Assembly: GCA_017694655.1 (NCBI GenBank)
Contig: JADIMQ010000115.1
Span: forward strand, 1-34,038
Source: Candidatus Cryptobacteroides merdigallinarum
Lineage (GTDB): Bacteria > Bacteroidota > Bacteroidia > Bacteroidales > UBA932
Length of the DNA: 34,038 nucleotides
Reading direction: 5' to 3'
Below are positions 1-9,457 of this stretch, in pieces; positions within the stretch are counted from its first letter, which is position 1, and each line of letters begins with the position of its first letter. Both the position numbers and the translations under genes were made by a program. The notes under the pieces are model-generated. The model was not told where the DNA came from. It saw nothing but the letters and a program-made list of their open reading frames with translations, and searched no databases.

Positions 1-88
1 CTTCTGTATGCTCCGGGTTCCGGCTCCCGTGCGCCTTGTATCCCGCCCCTTCCGGCTGACCGTCCAGGGTAAAGACTCGGCGGGCACA

Positions 89-1429
89 TCAGGCGAGGGA
101 ATCAGGGGAGCCGGAATCTACGAGGCCGACATCCTCCAGGGACTTGTCACGGCTGACGGGAACCCCGAGGCGGGCGACATCACGGGCAGACTTGACGATA
201 CTGCGGCCGGAATCCTTGAGCTTTGCATTGCACTTCCCGTAGGCGTCGCGGGCATCGTCGAGCTTCCGTCCAAGGATATCGAAACTCTTCACAAGCTCCG
301 CCACACGCTCTATCATCCGGGAAGCCCCGTCTATGATCTTCTCCTGGTTACGCACCTGCTCAGTGTTCCGCCAGGCTATGGTAATCATCCTCAGGAAAGG
401 CATCAGGGTCTCCTCCGTGGTTATGAGGACATTCCTGCTGAAGGCATCCCTCCATATATTCGGGTCCTCGCTGTAGGCCAGCTGCATCGCCGAATAGTTG
501 GGGATGAACATCACGGTATAGTCCAGCATCCTGTGCCCCGGGGCAAGATAAGCGGAGTAGTTCTTTCCGGCGAGCCTGCGTACCTGCTCCTTCACCGAAG
601 CAAGATTCCTCTCCGCAGCATCCTTCCTCGCCCCCTCGTCCGACGCCTGGAGATAGTCCGAGAAAGCGGTGAGAGACACCTTCGAATCTATTACCACATC
701 GTTCCCGTCCGGGAAATGGATAATGTAGTCCGGCCTCATCCTCGAGCCTGAATCCTCATTGAGCAAAGGATTGCCCCTGCTGTCCCTCAAAGTGACCTCC
801 CGGTCGTAGTTCACCCCCTCGATGAAGCCTTCATTGTCGAAAAGAGTCTGGAGGATAGTCTCTCCCCAGCAACCCTGCATCTTGTTCTGCCCCCGAAGGG
901 CGTCTGCAAGGTTGTCTGCCTTGCTGCCGATGGCTTTCGTGTTCTCCTCGAGATTCCTTATGGCCCCGGCCAGGCTTTCCTTCAGGGAGGCTGAAGTCTC
1001 CGACTGTGTCTTCTTGTTCGACTCGAACGCCTCCTTCATGTTCCGGATATCCTTTTCCAGACTCCCAGTAATCGTAGAGAAAGTCTCCTGCGCCTTCCTG
1101 CTGAGCTCCTCTTCCCTCTTGCGCAATATCTCGTCCGTCCCGGCCTTCATCTCGGCCTTCATAGCCTCTATCTGCCTGGAGAGTGCCTCCGCATGAGCCC
1201 TCCGTACTTCCTCGAGAGCCTTTTCCCCGGACCTTCGGATCTCGGACTCCACACGCTGGTGAGTCTCCTCCGCCATCTGGAGCCTTGACCGCAGGGACTG
1301 TATCTCGGCATCCCTGGAATTCATTTCTTTCTCCATATTCCGCAGCCTGCCGGAGCAGGAGGCATATACTGCAAAGGCAGCGGCCGCCGCTGCAGCCACC
1401 GCCACCGATATAGCTATAAAAACAGACAT
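89..1429 (-). CDS. rmuC: DNA recombination protein RmuC family
   Basis: 446 aa; N-terminal TM segment, long coiled coil, then RmuC-like core (LRGQNKMQGCWGETILQTLFDNEGF, RPDYIIHFPDGNDVVIDSKVSLTAFSDYL). Confidence 0.92.
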   Translation of the reverse strand: MSVFIAISVAVAAAAAAAFAVYASCSGRLRNMEKEMNSRDAEIQSLRSRLQMAEETHQRVESEIRRSGEKALEEVRRAHAEALSRQIEAMKAEMKAGTDEILRKREEELSRKAQETFSTITGSLEKDIRNMKEAFESNKKTQSETSASLKESLAGAIRNLEENTKAIGSKADNLADALRGQNKMQGCWGETILQTLFDNEGFIEGVNYDREVTLRDSRGNPLLNEDSGSRMRPDYIIHFPDGNDVVIDSKVSLTAFSDYLQASDEGARKDAAERNLASVKEQVRRLAGKNYSAYLAPGHRMLDYTVMFIPNYSAMQLAYSEDPNIWRDAFSRNVLITTEETLMPFLRMITIAWRNTEQVRNQEKIIDGASRMIERVAELVKSFDILGRKLDDARDAYGKCNAKLKDSGRSIVKSARDVARLGVPVSRDKSLEDVGLVDSGSPDSLA

Positions 1430-1508
1430 GACTGTACGACTAATTCATTGTACCGGGCATCCTCCGTCATGGATTTTCCCGGAATCCATCCATCCCCGGA
1501 CCGGGGCA

Positions 1509-2009
1509 TCACTCATACCAACCCTTGCAGGTGACATATTCCATGGCATTCTTCCTTATCATGCCGGTTATGACATCCGAGCCGTCCTTCACCTTCCTGG
1601 CCGGCACACCGGCATATATCCCTGGCTCCAGGACAGAATTCTCAAGGACCACGGCCCCGGCCGCGATAACGGTCCCTTCAGGCACCACGGCATTGTCCAT
1701 GACAACAGCCCCCATCCCTACCAGGACGCAGTCACCGATCACAGCCCCGTGTATTATGGCCCCGTGCCCTACAGTTACGTCATTCCCTATCTTTACGGAG
1801 GAAGCCGCTGTCGTATGCATCACGGCCCCGTCCTGTACATTCACCCTGTCGCCGAGGGAGATGCTGCCCACATCACCGCGGAGCACAGCCCCGTACCAGA
1901 TGCTGCAATCTTCCCCGGTGGTCACATCCCCGGCCAGCACGGCATTCTCGGCGATGAAATTGCCTTTCCCGATGGCGGGCCTCTTTCCTGATATCTCCTT
2001 TAGAATCAT
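1509..2009 (-). CDS. gamma-carbonic anhydrase-like left-handed beta-helix (hexapeptide repeat) protein
   Basis: 166 aa; AENAVLAGDVTTGEDCSIWYGAVLRGDVGSISLGDRVNVQDGAVMHTT, GHGAIIHGAVIGDCVLVGMGAVVMDNAVV. Confidence 0.9.
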   Translation of the reverse strand: MILKEISGKRPAIGKGNFIAENAVLAGDVTTGEDCSIWYGAVLRGDVGSISLGDRVNVQDGAVMHTTAASSVKIGNDVTVGHGAIIHGAVIGDCVLVGMGAVVMDNAVVPEGTVIAAGAVVLENSVLEPGIYAGVPARKVKDGSDVITGMIRKNAMEYVTCKGWYE

Positions 2010-2036
2010 ATTCCCCTGATAATGTTAGTGTAAATG

Positions 2037-2966
2037 TCATTCCCAGCCGGCAGCTATATTCGCGGCAATCATCTCCACGAGACGGGTCCTCGCCTCCACG
2101 GAAGCCCATGCAGTATGCGGGGTGAGGGAAAGTCGGTCCTTGCGGACAACCTTCGCCAGGGGATTCTCCGGAGAAAGGGGCTCGGAAGAATAGACGTCAA
2201 GGGCGGCCCCGGCGATTGTCCCAGCATCCACGGCCTCCGCAAGCGCTGCCTCGTCCACTATGCCCCCGCGTCCCATGTTCACTATGAAGGCCGTATCCTT
2301 CATCATAGCAAGCTCCTTCCTCCCGACAAGACCTTCTGTCCTTTCATTCAGCGGGGCATGCACGGAAACCACATCGGAGACCGACATCAGCTGCCCGAGG
2401 CTGACGCTGGGATATTCCGTACAATGCGATGTCCCGGAGGTCGAATAATATATTACCTCCATCCCGAAGGCCGACGCCACGTCCGCGACCCTCCTGCCGA
2501 TGGTCCCCATGCCTATTATGCCCATGGTCTTGCCTGCAAGCTCGTGGAAAGGGAGTGAGACATCCGTGAAAAGTCCGCTGCGGGAATACTCCCCGGACTT
2601 TACCCTGGCATCGTAGTAAGGGAGCCTCCCGGCCAGGCTGAGTATGTGCATGAAGGTGCACTGCACGACGGATTCCGTGGAATACCCGGCCACATTCCTT
2701 ACCGGTATACCCTTGGAAGCAGCATACCCGAGGTCAATATTGTTGACACCCGTAGCCGCCTCGCAGATGAGCTTCAGGTTGGCAGCCGCATCTATCAGCC
2801 CGGGGGTAACCTTCACCTTGTTCACAATAAGGACATCACAGTCCTTCACCCTGTCCATGGCCTCCACCGGATCCGAGACCGGCCAGCAGACCAGTTCCCC
2901 GAGAGCCTCCACAGGGGCGAACGACACGTCACCGAGGGTCGCCGCATCAAGAAATACAATCTTCAT
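2037..2966 (-). CDS. D-2-hydroxyacid dehydrogenase (NAD-dependent)
   Basis: Start reassigned to MKIVFLDAATLGD (CAT at 2964-2966) with upstream AGGAGG; GIIGMGTIGRRVADVASAFGMEVIYY nucleotide-binding motif; VNMGRGGIVDEAALAEAVDAGTIAGAALDVYSSEP. Confidence 0.9.
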   Translation of the reverse strand: MKIVFLDAATLGDVSFAPVEALGELVCWPVSDPVEAMDRVKDCDVLIVNKVKVTPGLIDAAANLKLICEAATGVNNIDLGYAASKGIPVRNVAGYSTESVVQCTFMHILSLAGRLPYYDARVKSGEYSRSGLFTDVSLPFHELAGKTMGIIGMGTIGRRVADVASAFGMEVIYYSTSGTSHCTEYPSVSLGQLMSVSDVVSVHAPLNERTEGLVGRKELAMMKDTAFIVNMGRGGIVDEAALAEAVDAGTIAGAALDVYSSEPLSPENPLAKVVRKDRLSLTPHTAWASVEARTRLVEMIAANIAAGWE

Positions 2967-3016
2967 ATCACTTTCCTCCTTATGTTCCCGTCCGCCAGTA
3001 ATTCCTTTACCCGGCT

Positions 3017-5602
3017 TCAGATTATGTCCATGTCCGCAGAACGCATCCATCCCTGCCGGCCGTCCGCCAGCTCGATGTTGCGCCATTCACCCACCTCGTC
3101 TATGATGATGACCTTCGTCCCTTCATGCAGGATGAACAGGTCGGTGGAGGCCTCGGAGGACGGGGAACTCTTGACCGAGACTACCGGAGTCATTATTATG
3201 GCCCCGTCCTTGCGCATATAGTCGGACTTCTGCCAGAACGCGAAGGTCACTGACATGACCGCCAGCAGGAAGAACACTATTCCAGAGAAGAAGCCGGTCC
3301 GCCTCAATGCCAGGGAAGAGGACAGGAGAAGCAGGAGCAGGGCAGCCGCGGTCACGGCAAGGAAGACCAGCCCGGCCACCGCCCACGTGTCGGAATCCAG
3401 GGCATAGCACAGGTCCCTGACCCACGTCTTCAGGATGAACTCCGGAACAGGCTCTATCCGGTCCTGGACGAAATCGGACACCACTGTCCTGTTGTACCTT
3501 GCATCGGAGTAGGAAGGGTCCAGCTTCAGGGCTCGCTCATAGTAGAGCATGGCCCTGGCAATGTCCCCGGACTTGTACCAGGCGTTGCCCAGGTTGCAGT
3601 AGAGTGCCGGTGACTCCAGTCCGAGATTCTCGACAGCGGTATAGGCAGAGACGGCATCCTCCCACATACCTCCGGAATATGCCTCGTTTCCTGCATTGAA
3701 GAGGGAGTCCACGTATGCATCGGCGGCATGTCCCGTCACAGGGAAAGAAAGGAGGAGCAGGAAGGCCACTGCCTTTGCCGCCGAGTTTTTTTTCTTGCTT
3801 TTCATATAGGAATCTATGGAAGATATGACATCCACCGCATCCCGGTAATGCGCAGACATGGCGGCATTCCCGGAATCCGGGGAATAACGTGCGAATTCAC
3901 AGGCATCCACGATGGCTACGAACCGGTCCGTAACCTCCACAGGCACGCCGTTCCCGGAAAGGGCCTCCGCTATCCTCTCCTTGGACAGATCCGCCACCGG
4001 CATATTCAGCTTGTCGGACACATAGCCCATGAGGGCCTTGTGCAATTCCTCGTAGAACGCGGAATAAATGTTCTGGGAAAGATATTCAGATGCCTTGTGC
4101 AGGCGCTTGCGGGCCATCTTGGTAGCCCCCCTTGTCTTGGTCCCGGCAATGTCGGCCCTGCGTGCGGCAAGGAGACGGAGCAGGAAGTAAACCGCGGCAG
4201 CCAGCACGGCCACGAGGGCAATGACCACCCAGAACATTGCGGACCCGACAAAAAACTCTCCCTTCGGGGCCAGGCGCATGTCCTTGGTATTGATGAACCT
4301 GATATCCTGGTTAAGGTCCTTCACACCCCTCCTTGTCACGCCCTGCGTCACAACCGGCGAGGAAGCGTCGGCCTCGTTGCCCTTGGCCACGGAGAAAGGA
4401 ATCATAGGTGTCTCAATGGTGACATATTTCCTGGAGTTTATGTCATAGTAGCTGTATTTCACCGGTGCAATCGCAAAATCCCCGGCACTGCGCGGGATGA
4501 AAGGGAACTCGTAGGTCTTGCTCCCGGAAATCCCTCCGGAAGCCTTGTCTATGGACTCGGATACTTTCGTGTCGTAGACCTCGAAATCAGGAGGAAAGAC
4601 AACGTCCGGCTCTTCGAGGAGGGAAACATTGCCCTTTCCGGTAATCGTGACTATGAGGGAGGCCGCGTCGTGGGTCCGCAGGGAGTCCTTGCTCAAGGAT
4701 GCGGTTATGCTGAACTGTCCCACTCCGCCCTTGAACGAGGCAGGGGCCCCGGACGGGAGCGGGGCTACGTTGATGGTGGTGGACGGGGTGCTGATACGTT
4801 TTCTCACCGTCCTGTACTCGTCGAAAAATTCGTCGAATATGCTGACGCTGCCGCTCGACACAGTCCTGATGTTCACGAGGCAGACCAGTTCGGCCGGGTC
4901 TATGACCAGCTTGCCAGACTGCTGCGGGATAAGGATATATTTCCTGAGCAGGGCGGCGTTGTATATCCTGTCATTGAGGCTCTCCCTGTGGAACTCGATG
5001 TTGGAGGGTGACTCTATCTCCTGGTTCCAGAACCCGTTGAAGGCTGGGAAGCGGGCATCCTCGAAACCTGCTATGTTCACTCTCTGGTACAGTTTCAACG
5101 TTGCCACTATAGGTTCCCCGACCACTACATTCTTCTTGCTGAATGTCAGGGAGAGGAAGAGGTTGTCATCGGAGATATCCGTCGCCGGCTGTCCGCCACC
5201 TGACTGCTGCGTCTGCGCCGAGGCCCCCTGGGAAACGACAGTGATGCTCACCGGTCCGGCAGTATAGGTCTCGCCCTTGACCGTCACCGTAGCTGCCGGT
5301 ATCTGGAAGGTACCTGTCTTGCGCGGAGTCAGGATGTAGGTGTATGTGAACTGGTCCGTCCTGGTCCTTTTGCCGTTTATTATCTGTACGCTCGTGGACC
5401 GGCCCTGCTGGGGTCCCCACACAAGCTGGAAATCGTCTCCCTGCGTCCATTCGAATCCGGAAGGGGAATTCGCCCCTTCGTAGATGAAGGTCACGTTGAA
5501 CTGTTCGTCCAGGGACACCACGTCCGGCACCTCAACCCTCAACTGTGCAGACATCAGGACGGTCTGCAGTATAACAATCAATGTCAACGATAATTTCTTC
5601 AT
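3017..5602 (-). CDS. batD: BatD-BatE fusion: BatD (oxygen-tolerance) domain, TM, helical domain, internal signal-like segment, TPR, two TM, SH3-like C-terminus
   Basis: 861 aa uninterrupted; N-term LRVEVPDVVSLDEQFNVTFIYEGANSPSGFEWTQGDDFQLVWGPQQG is BatD-like; C-term TPR (CNLGNAWYKSGDIARAMLYYERALKLDPSYSDARYN) and SH3-like (VVSVKSSPSSEASTDLFILHEGTKVIIIDEVGEWRNIELADGRQGWM) are BatE-like; position next to batC. Confidence 0.85.
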   Translation of the reverse strand: MKKLSLTLIVILQTVLMSAQLRVEVPDVVSLDEQFNVTFIYEGANSPSGFEWTQGDDFQLVWGPQQGRSTSVQIINGKRTRTDQFTYTYILTPRKTGTFQIPAATVTVKGETYTAGPVSITVVSQGASAQTQQSGGGQPATDISDDNLFLSLTFSKKNVVVGEPIVATLKLYQRVNIAGFEDARFPAFNGFWNQEIESPSNIEFHRESLNDRIYNAALLRKYILIPQQSGKLVIDPAELVCLVNIRTVSSGSVSIFDEFFDEYRTVRKRISTPSTTINVAPLPSGAPASFKGGVGQFSITASLSKDSLRTHDAASLIVTITGKGNVSLLEEPDVVFPPDFEVYDTKVSESIDKASGGISGSKTYEFPFIPRSAGDFAIAPVKYSYYDINSRKYVTIETPMIPFSVAKGNEADASSPVVTQGVTRRGVKDLNQDIRFINTKDMRLAPKGEFFVGSAMFWVVIALVAVLAAAVYFLLRLLAARRADIAGTKTRGATKMARKRLHKASEYLSQNIYSAFYEELHKALMGYVSDKLNMPVADLSKERIAEALSGNGVPVEVTDRFVAIVDACEFARYSPDSGNAAMSAHYRDAVDVISSIDSYMKSKKKNSAAKAVAFLLLLSFPVTGHAADAYVDSLFNAGNEAYSGGMWEDAVSAYTAVENLGLESPALYCNLGNAWYKSGDIARAMLYYERALKLDPSYSDARYNRTVVSDFVQDRIEPVPEFILKTWVRDLCYALDSDTWAVAGLVFLAVTAAALLLLLLSSSLALRRTGFFSGIVFFLLAVMSVTFAFWQKSDYMRKDGAIIMTPVVSVKSSPSSEASTDLFILHEGTKVIIIDEVGEWRNIELADGRQGWMRSADMDII

Positions 5603-5621
5603 ATTGTCATCTTCCCTTTTG

Positions 5622-6365
5622 TTACCAATTCTTTTCCTTCTGCCTGGACTTCATCACTGCGGCCTTCTCCTTCTTCACCTTATCCTGGGTCTCCTTCTCC
5701 TTGGCCATCATGGCATTCAGCATCTGCTGGGCAGCCTGCCGGCTTATCGCTGGCTGGTCCTGCGGAGCCTGCCCGCCGTTCCTGTCCTCATTCCCGGAGT
5801 TGTCCTGATTCTGGTTCTGATCTTGGTTATGATCCTGGTTCTGGTCCTTATTTTGGTCCTGGTTCTGGTCCTGATTCTGGTCCTGGTTCTGGTCCTGATT
5901 CTGGTCCTGGTTATTCTGCTGCTCCTCCAGCTTCTTCCTGGCGTATATGTAGTTCTCTTTGGCGTCCAGGTCGCCCGGATTCCGGAGCAGGGCAGCCCGG
6001 TAGGAGTCCACCGCAGCCTGGTAATCCTTCAGGGCCAAGGCAGTATTCCCCGCATTGTAGTGATAGTCCGCCGCGTATCCGGACTCGTCAGCCCTGCCGG
6101 ATATGGAGTCCAGGACCGACCCTGCCTCCGTAAAATTACCGGTGCGGTACAGGGCGTTGGCCAGATTGTATGACGCAGCGAAAGAAGTGGAATCCCTGAG
6201 CAGGGCCTTCTGGTAGTCGACGATAGCTTCCCTGTATTTCTCCTTCGAGAAATGGCGGTTACCGCTCCTGACATCCTTCCTGTCGAGGCCCTGGGCAGAA
6301 GCAGCAAGCGAGGCAGCGGCAAACAGGACAGCCGCAGCCACAACCCGGGCCATAAATTTATCCAT
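5622..6365 (-). CDS. batC: BatC-like TPR protein with NQDQ low-complexity linker
   Basis: Start at MDKFMARVV (ORF opens at 6383); TPR repeats; position between batB and batD. Confidence 0.8.
   Translation of the reverse strand: MDKFMARVVAAAVLFAAASLAASAQGLDRKDVRSGNRHFSKEKYREAIVDYQKALLRDSTSFAASYNLANALYRTGNFTEAGSVLDSISGRADESGYAADYHYNAGNTALALKDYQAAVDSYRAALLRNPGDLDAKENYIYARKKLEEQQNNQDQNQDQNQDQNQDQNQDQNKDQNQDHNQDQNQNQDNSGNEDRNGGQAPQDQPAISRQAAQQMLNAMMAKEKETQDKVKKEKAAVMKSRQKEKNW
5801..5912. repeat. imperfect 12-bp tandem repeat encoding (NQDQ)n
   Basis: Reiterated ttctggtcctgg/a units; translation QNNQDQNQDQNQDQNQDQNQDQNKDQNQDHNQDQNQNQDN. Confidence 0.85.
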
Positions 6366-6390
6366 TCTGATCAACCTAATCATAACCGGA

Positions 6391-7392
6391 TCACTTTAAC
6401 AAATGTCTTGACGCCTTGCGCTCCCCTACCAGCATCTCTATGACCAGCAGCACGAGGGCGATGGCGAAAAAGTACATATACTGTTCATCGAATTCCTCGA
6501 AGATGACCGAGTTGAACATTTCCTCGTCCATCCTCTTGATATCGTCCACGATAGGGTTCAGGCCGAATTCGCTCATGCCGGCCCTCACGTATGCACCGTT
6601 CCCTGCGGAGGCTACCTCCCTGAGCACCTTCTCGTCGAGCCTCGACACCACGATGTTCCCGTCCTTGTCCTTCAGCAGCTCGCCCTTGTACGGTATAGGC
6701 TTGCCCTCCACGGAGCCAACCCCTATGGTGAAGACCTTTATCCCCATCTCGGCAGCCTGCCTGGCCGCAGCCACAGGATCGTCCTCATGGTTCTCCCCGT
6801 CGGTGATAACTATTATGGCCCGGCTTCTCTCGCTCTGTGTACTGAAACTCCGGATACAAGTGGTTATTGCCTCCCCGAGGGCTGTTCCCTGGATAGGGAC
6901 GGATTCGGTGTTGATACTGTTCAGGAACATTTTCGCGGATGCGTAGTCCGTGGTGACCGGAAGCTGTACGAAAGAAGTCCCGGCGAACACCACAAGGCCT
7001 ATCCTGTCATCCCGCAGCTTGTCCACAAGGCTCGAAATGGCCAGTTTCGCCCGCTCCAGACGGTCGGGGGAATAGTCCTCCGCCAGCATCGAGTTCGAAA
7101 CGTCCAGGGCTATCATTATCTCGACCCCTTTCGTCTTCCTCTCCTTCAGCTTGGCCCCTATCTGCGGGCGGGACAGGCCTATGGTGAAGAAGAAGAACGC
7201 GATGGCGAACAGGGTGACCCTCACCCATCCTTTGGAAGCCGATACGGACGGCATGAGCTCCCCTACCAGCTCCCTGTCCCCGAACTTTTCCAGCCTTCTC
7301 TTCCGGAAATGCCTCATCACCGCGTATGCTATGAAAAACAGGGGGACGAGCAACAGCAGTATCAGAAATTGCGCTTGTGCAAAATTAATCAT
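6391..7392 (-). CDS. batB: BatB-like VWA-domain membrane protein
   Basis: MIDAS motif DVSNSMLAEDYSPDRLERAK; VITDGENHEDDP; terminal TM segments; upstream GGAGGTGA. Confidence 0.87.
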   Translation of the reverse strand: MINFAQAQFLILLLLVPLFFIAYAVMRHFRKRRLEKFGDRELVGELMPSVSASKGWVRVTLFAIAFFFFTIGLSRPQIGAKLKERKTKGVEIMIALDVSNSMLAEDYSPDRLERAKLAISSLVDKLRDDRIGLVVFAGTSFVQLPVTTDYASAKMFLNSINTESVPIQGTALGEAITTCIRSFSTQSERSRAIIVITDGENHEDDPVAAARQAAEMGIKVFTIGVGSVEGKPIPYKGELLKDKDGNIVVSRLDEKVLREVASAGNGAYVRAGMSEFGLNPIVDDIKRMDEEMFNSVIFEEFDEQYMYFFAIALVLLVIEMLVGERKASRHLLK

Positions 7393-7407
7393 AATGTCAC
7401 CTCCATT

Positions 7408-8394
7408 CTACGGCAGACGCCTGAAAACAAACACTCTGAGGATGAACTCCAGGAGAAGGGCGGCAAGGGCCACAAGGGCATACATGCCGAACAGCTCCTT
7501 GTATACCGGGAAACTGTCGACCGTGGTCCTGACCTTTTCCATCTTGTTTATCTCGCCGTAGATCTCCATCAGCTTGGTATTGTCCGTGGCCCTGAAATAT
7601 TTGCCCCCGGTGGTCTCCGCTATCTCTTTCAGGAGGTCCTCGTCAATCTCCACCTGCACCTTCTGTATGTCCACGCCCCACGGGGTCATGACAGGATAAG
7701 GGGCGGTCCCCATGGCCCCGACGCCGATGGTATATACCCTGACTCCATAGGTCTTCGCGATCTGGGCTGCCATCTGGGGGGTTATCTCACCGGAATTGTT
7801 AACTCCGTCGGTAAGCAGGATGACCACCCTGCTGCGGGCGTCGGAATCCTTCATCCTCGCCACGGCAGTGGCAAGCCCGTTCCCGATGGCGGTCCCGTCC
7901 TCGATAAGATCCGTCTGGACCTCCTTCATAAGGTTTATAAGGGTGGACCTGTCCGTAGTCATCGGACACTGTGTGAAGCTCTCGCCGGCGAATACCACTA
8001 TGCCTATGCGGTCGTACGGACGCTGGGCGATGAACTCTATGGCGATGTCCTTGGCGGCGCTGAGCCTGTCCGGGGTAAAGTCCCTGGCAAGCATACTGGT
8101 GGACACGTCCATGGTGAGCATGATGTCGATCCCTTCCGAATCCACCTTCTCCACCTGCCCTGAAGATCTTGGCCGGGCGATGGCTATTATTATCATTACA
8201 AGGGCCAGCGTCCTGAGCACGAAAGGTATGTGCCGCAAGACACAGAAGGCGGACTTCCCGGCCTTCAGCCACGGTGTCAGGGAGGAAACCCTCAGGTGCG
8301 GCGCCCTCTGCTTCCACTCCAGGTATATGTAGTGGAACACCAGCAGGAGCGGTATTATTTCAAGCCATAGCAGCTTTGGATATTCAAAAAACAT
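7408..8394 (-). CDS. batA: BatA-like VWA-domain membrane protein
   Basis: MIDAS motif DVSTSMLARDFTPDRLSAAKDIA; LLTDGVNNSGEI; TM segments; gene order. Confidence 0.87.
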   Translation of the reverse strand: MFFEYPKLLWLEIIPLLLVFHYIYLEWKQRAPHLRVSSLTPWLKAGKSAFCVLRHIPFVLRTLALVMIIIAIARPRSSGQVEKVDSEGIDIMLTMDVSTSMLARDFTPDRLSAAKDIAIEFIAQRPYDRIGIVVFAGESFTQCPMTTDRSTLINLMKEVQTDLIEDGTAIGNGLATAVARMKDSDARSRVVILLTDGVNNSGEITPQMAAQIAKTYGVRVYTIGVGAMGTAPYPVMTPWGVDIQKVQVEIDEDLLKEIAETTGGKYFRATDNTKLMEIYGEINKMEKVRTTVDSFPVYKELFGMYALVALAALLLEFILRVFVFRRLP

Positions 8395-8397
8395 AGT

Positions 8398-9456
8398 CTA
8401 CTCCTCCTTCCCTTGCTGTCCGGATTCCGGCCGGCGCTGTCCTCCGTCCCCTGCAGAGGCGGCTTCCCCGGACTCGGTATCAAGTTCTTCCTGGTAGGTC
8501 ATGGTCACGAACTTGACTGCGGAAGGTACAGCCGAAGCCGTCTCCCCCTGCGTGGCCACATACTTGGCGAACTTGACATAGTCCGCCCTCTCGAAAAGTT
8601 CCTTCGCCTCCTGGTAGAGGTCCGGACGTATGTCCTTGTCCTTCAGCCCGTCGAAGATTTCCTTGGTTGTCATCTCCATGGCAGATACCCCGAACCTCGA
8701 CACTATATATTCTCGGAGGGCGTCCGTAATCCCCGAATAGAAGGCTTTCTGTTTTTCCGGTGTCCACCAGGTATCCCCCCTGAACCTGTCGAGTTTCCGC
8801 AAGGCGGTTATGTGTGCAGGTTCACGTCCAGCACCGTTTCCTGCCCGCCTCCCCGCATACTTCCTTGCAAGCAATACGGCGACCAGGACAACGGCCGCAA
8901 GGAGAAGGGCCCCTCCAAGCCACGGGAGCACCTCCCGGAACTGGACAGGGTACTGTATCTGGCCCTTGATGTCATGCACCTCGAATGCGGAGGTATCCAC
9001 AGGCATTGTCTTGACATCAAGGACTTTCGGAGAAAAGGAAAGGGTATCCGCCCGGCCTTCCGGGGATATCCTCACCACATATATAGGCGGCAGGCTGTAC
9101 TTGCCTTCGTCAAAGGAAGTGACGGTGATGCTGCCCTTTATGTTCATCAGCTCCGGGGCCTTCTTCCTGCCCTCCAGGACCTTGACCGTATCCAGCACCC
9201 AGGGCGACACTACTTCCACGCCTTCACAGAACCCCTTGGAATAGTCCGGCAGCATCAGTCCCGTACCGGCCCGGACCTCGTCGAGTTCAAACCCGTACTT
9301 CAGCTGGTCGGCAATGAGTATGGAATCACGGGGCTGCAGCTGCTCGAGGAAGGCCTCCCCGGCGTTCACTGCGGACAAGGAGTCCTGCGCACGGAGTCCC
9401 GGCACGGCAAGCACGGCGGCAGCCAGGACCAAAGACAATCTGATATGAAACTTCAT
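8398..9456 (-). CDS. DUF4381-like membrane protein of the Bat/MoxR cluster
   Basis: 352 aa; signal peptide, one TM (VLPWLGGALLLAAVVLVAVLLARKYAG), cytoplasmic ITDALREYIVSRFGVSAMEMTTKEIFDGLK; position between DUF58 and batA. Confidence 0.65.
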   Translation of the reverse strand: MKFHIRLSLVLAAAVLAVPGLRAQDSLSAVNAGEAFLEQLQPRDSILIADQLKYGFELDEVRAGTGLMLPDYSKGFCEGVEVVSPWVLDTVKVLEGRKKAPELMNIKGSITVTSFDEGKYSLPPIYVVRISPEGRADTLSFSPKVLDVKTMPVDTSAFEVHDIKGQIQYPVQFREVLPWLGGALLLAAVVLVAVLLARKYAGRRAGNGAGREPAHITALRKLDRFRGDTWWTPEKQKAFYSGITDALREYIVSRFGVSAMEMTTKEIFDGLKDKDIRPDLYQEAKELFERADYVKFAKYVATQGETASAVPSAVKFVTMTYQEELDTESGEAASAGDGGQRRPESGQQGKEE

Positions 9457-9457
9457 G

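Noticed and set aside
3728-5011. 427-aa plus-strand ORF opposite the BatD-BatE gene
   Set aside because: Antisense shadow of a well-supported coding sequence.
6787-8163. 458-aa plus-strand ORF opposite batA/batB
   Set aside because: Fully antisense to two VWA proteins with clear MIDAS motifs; no recognisable protein features.
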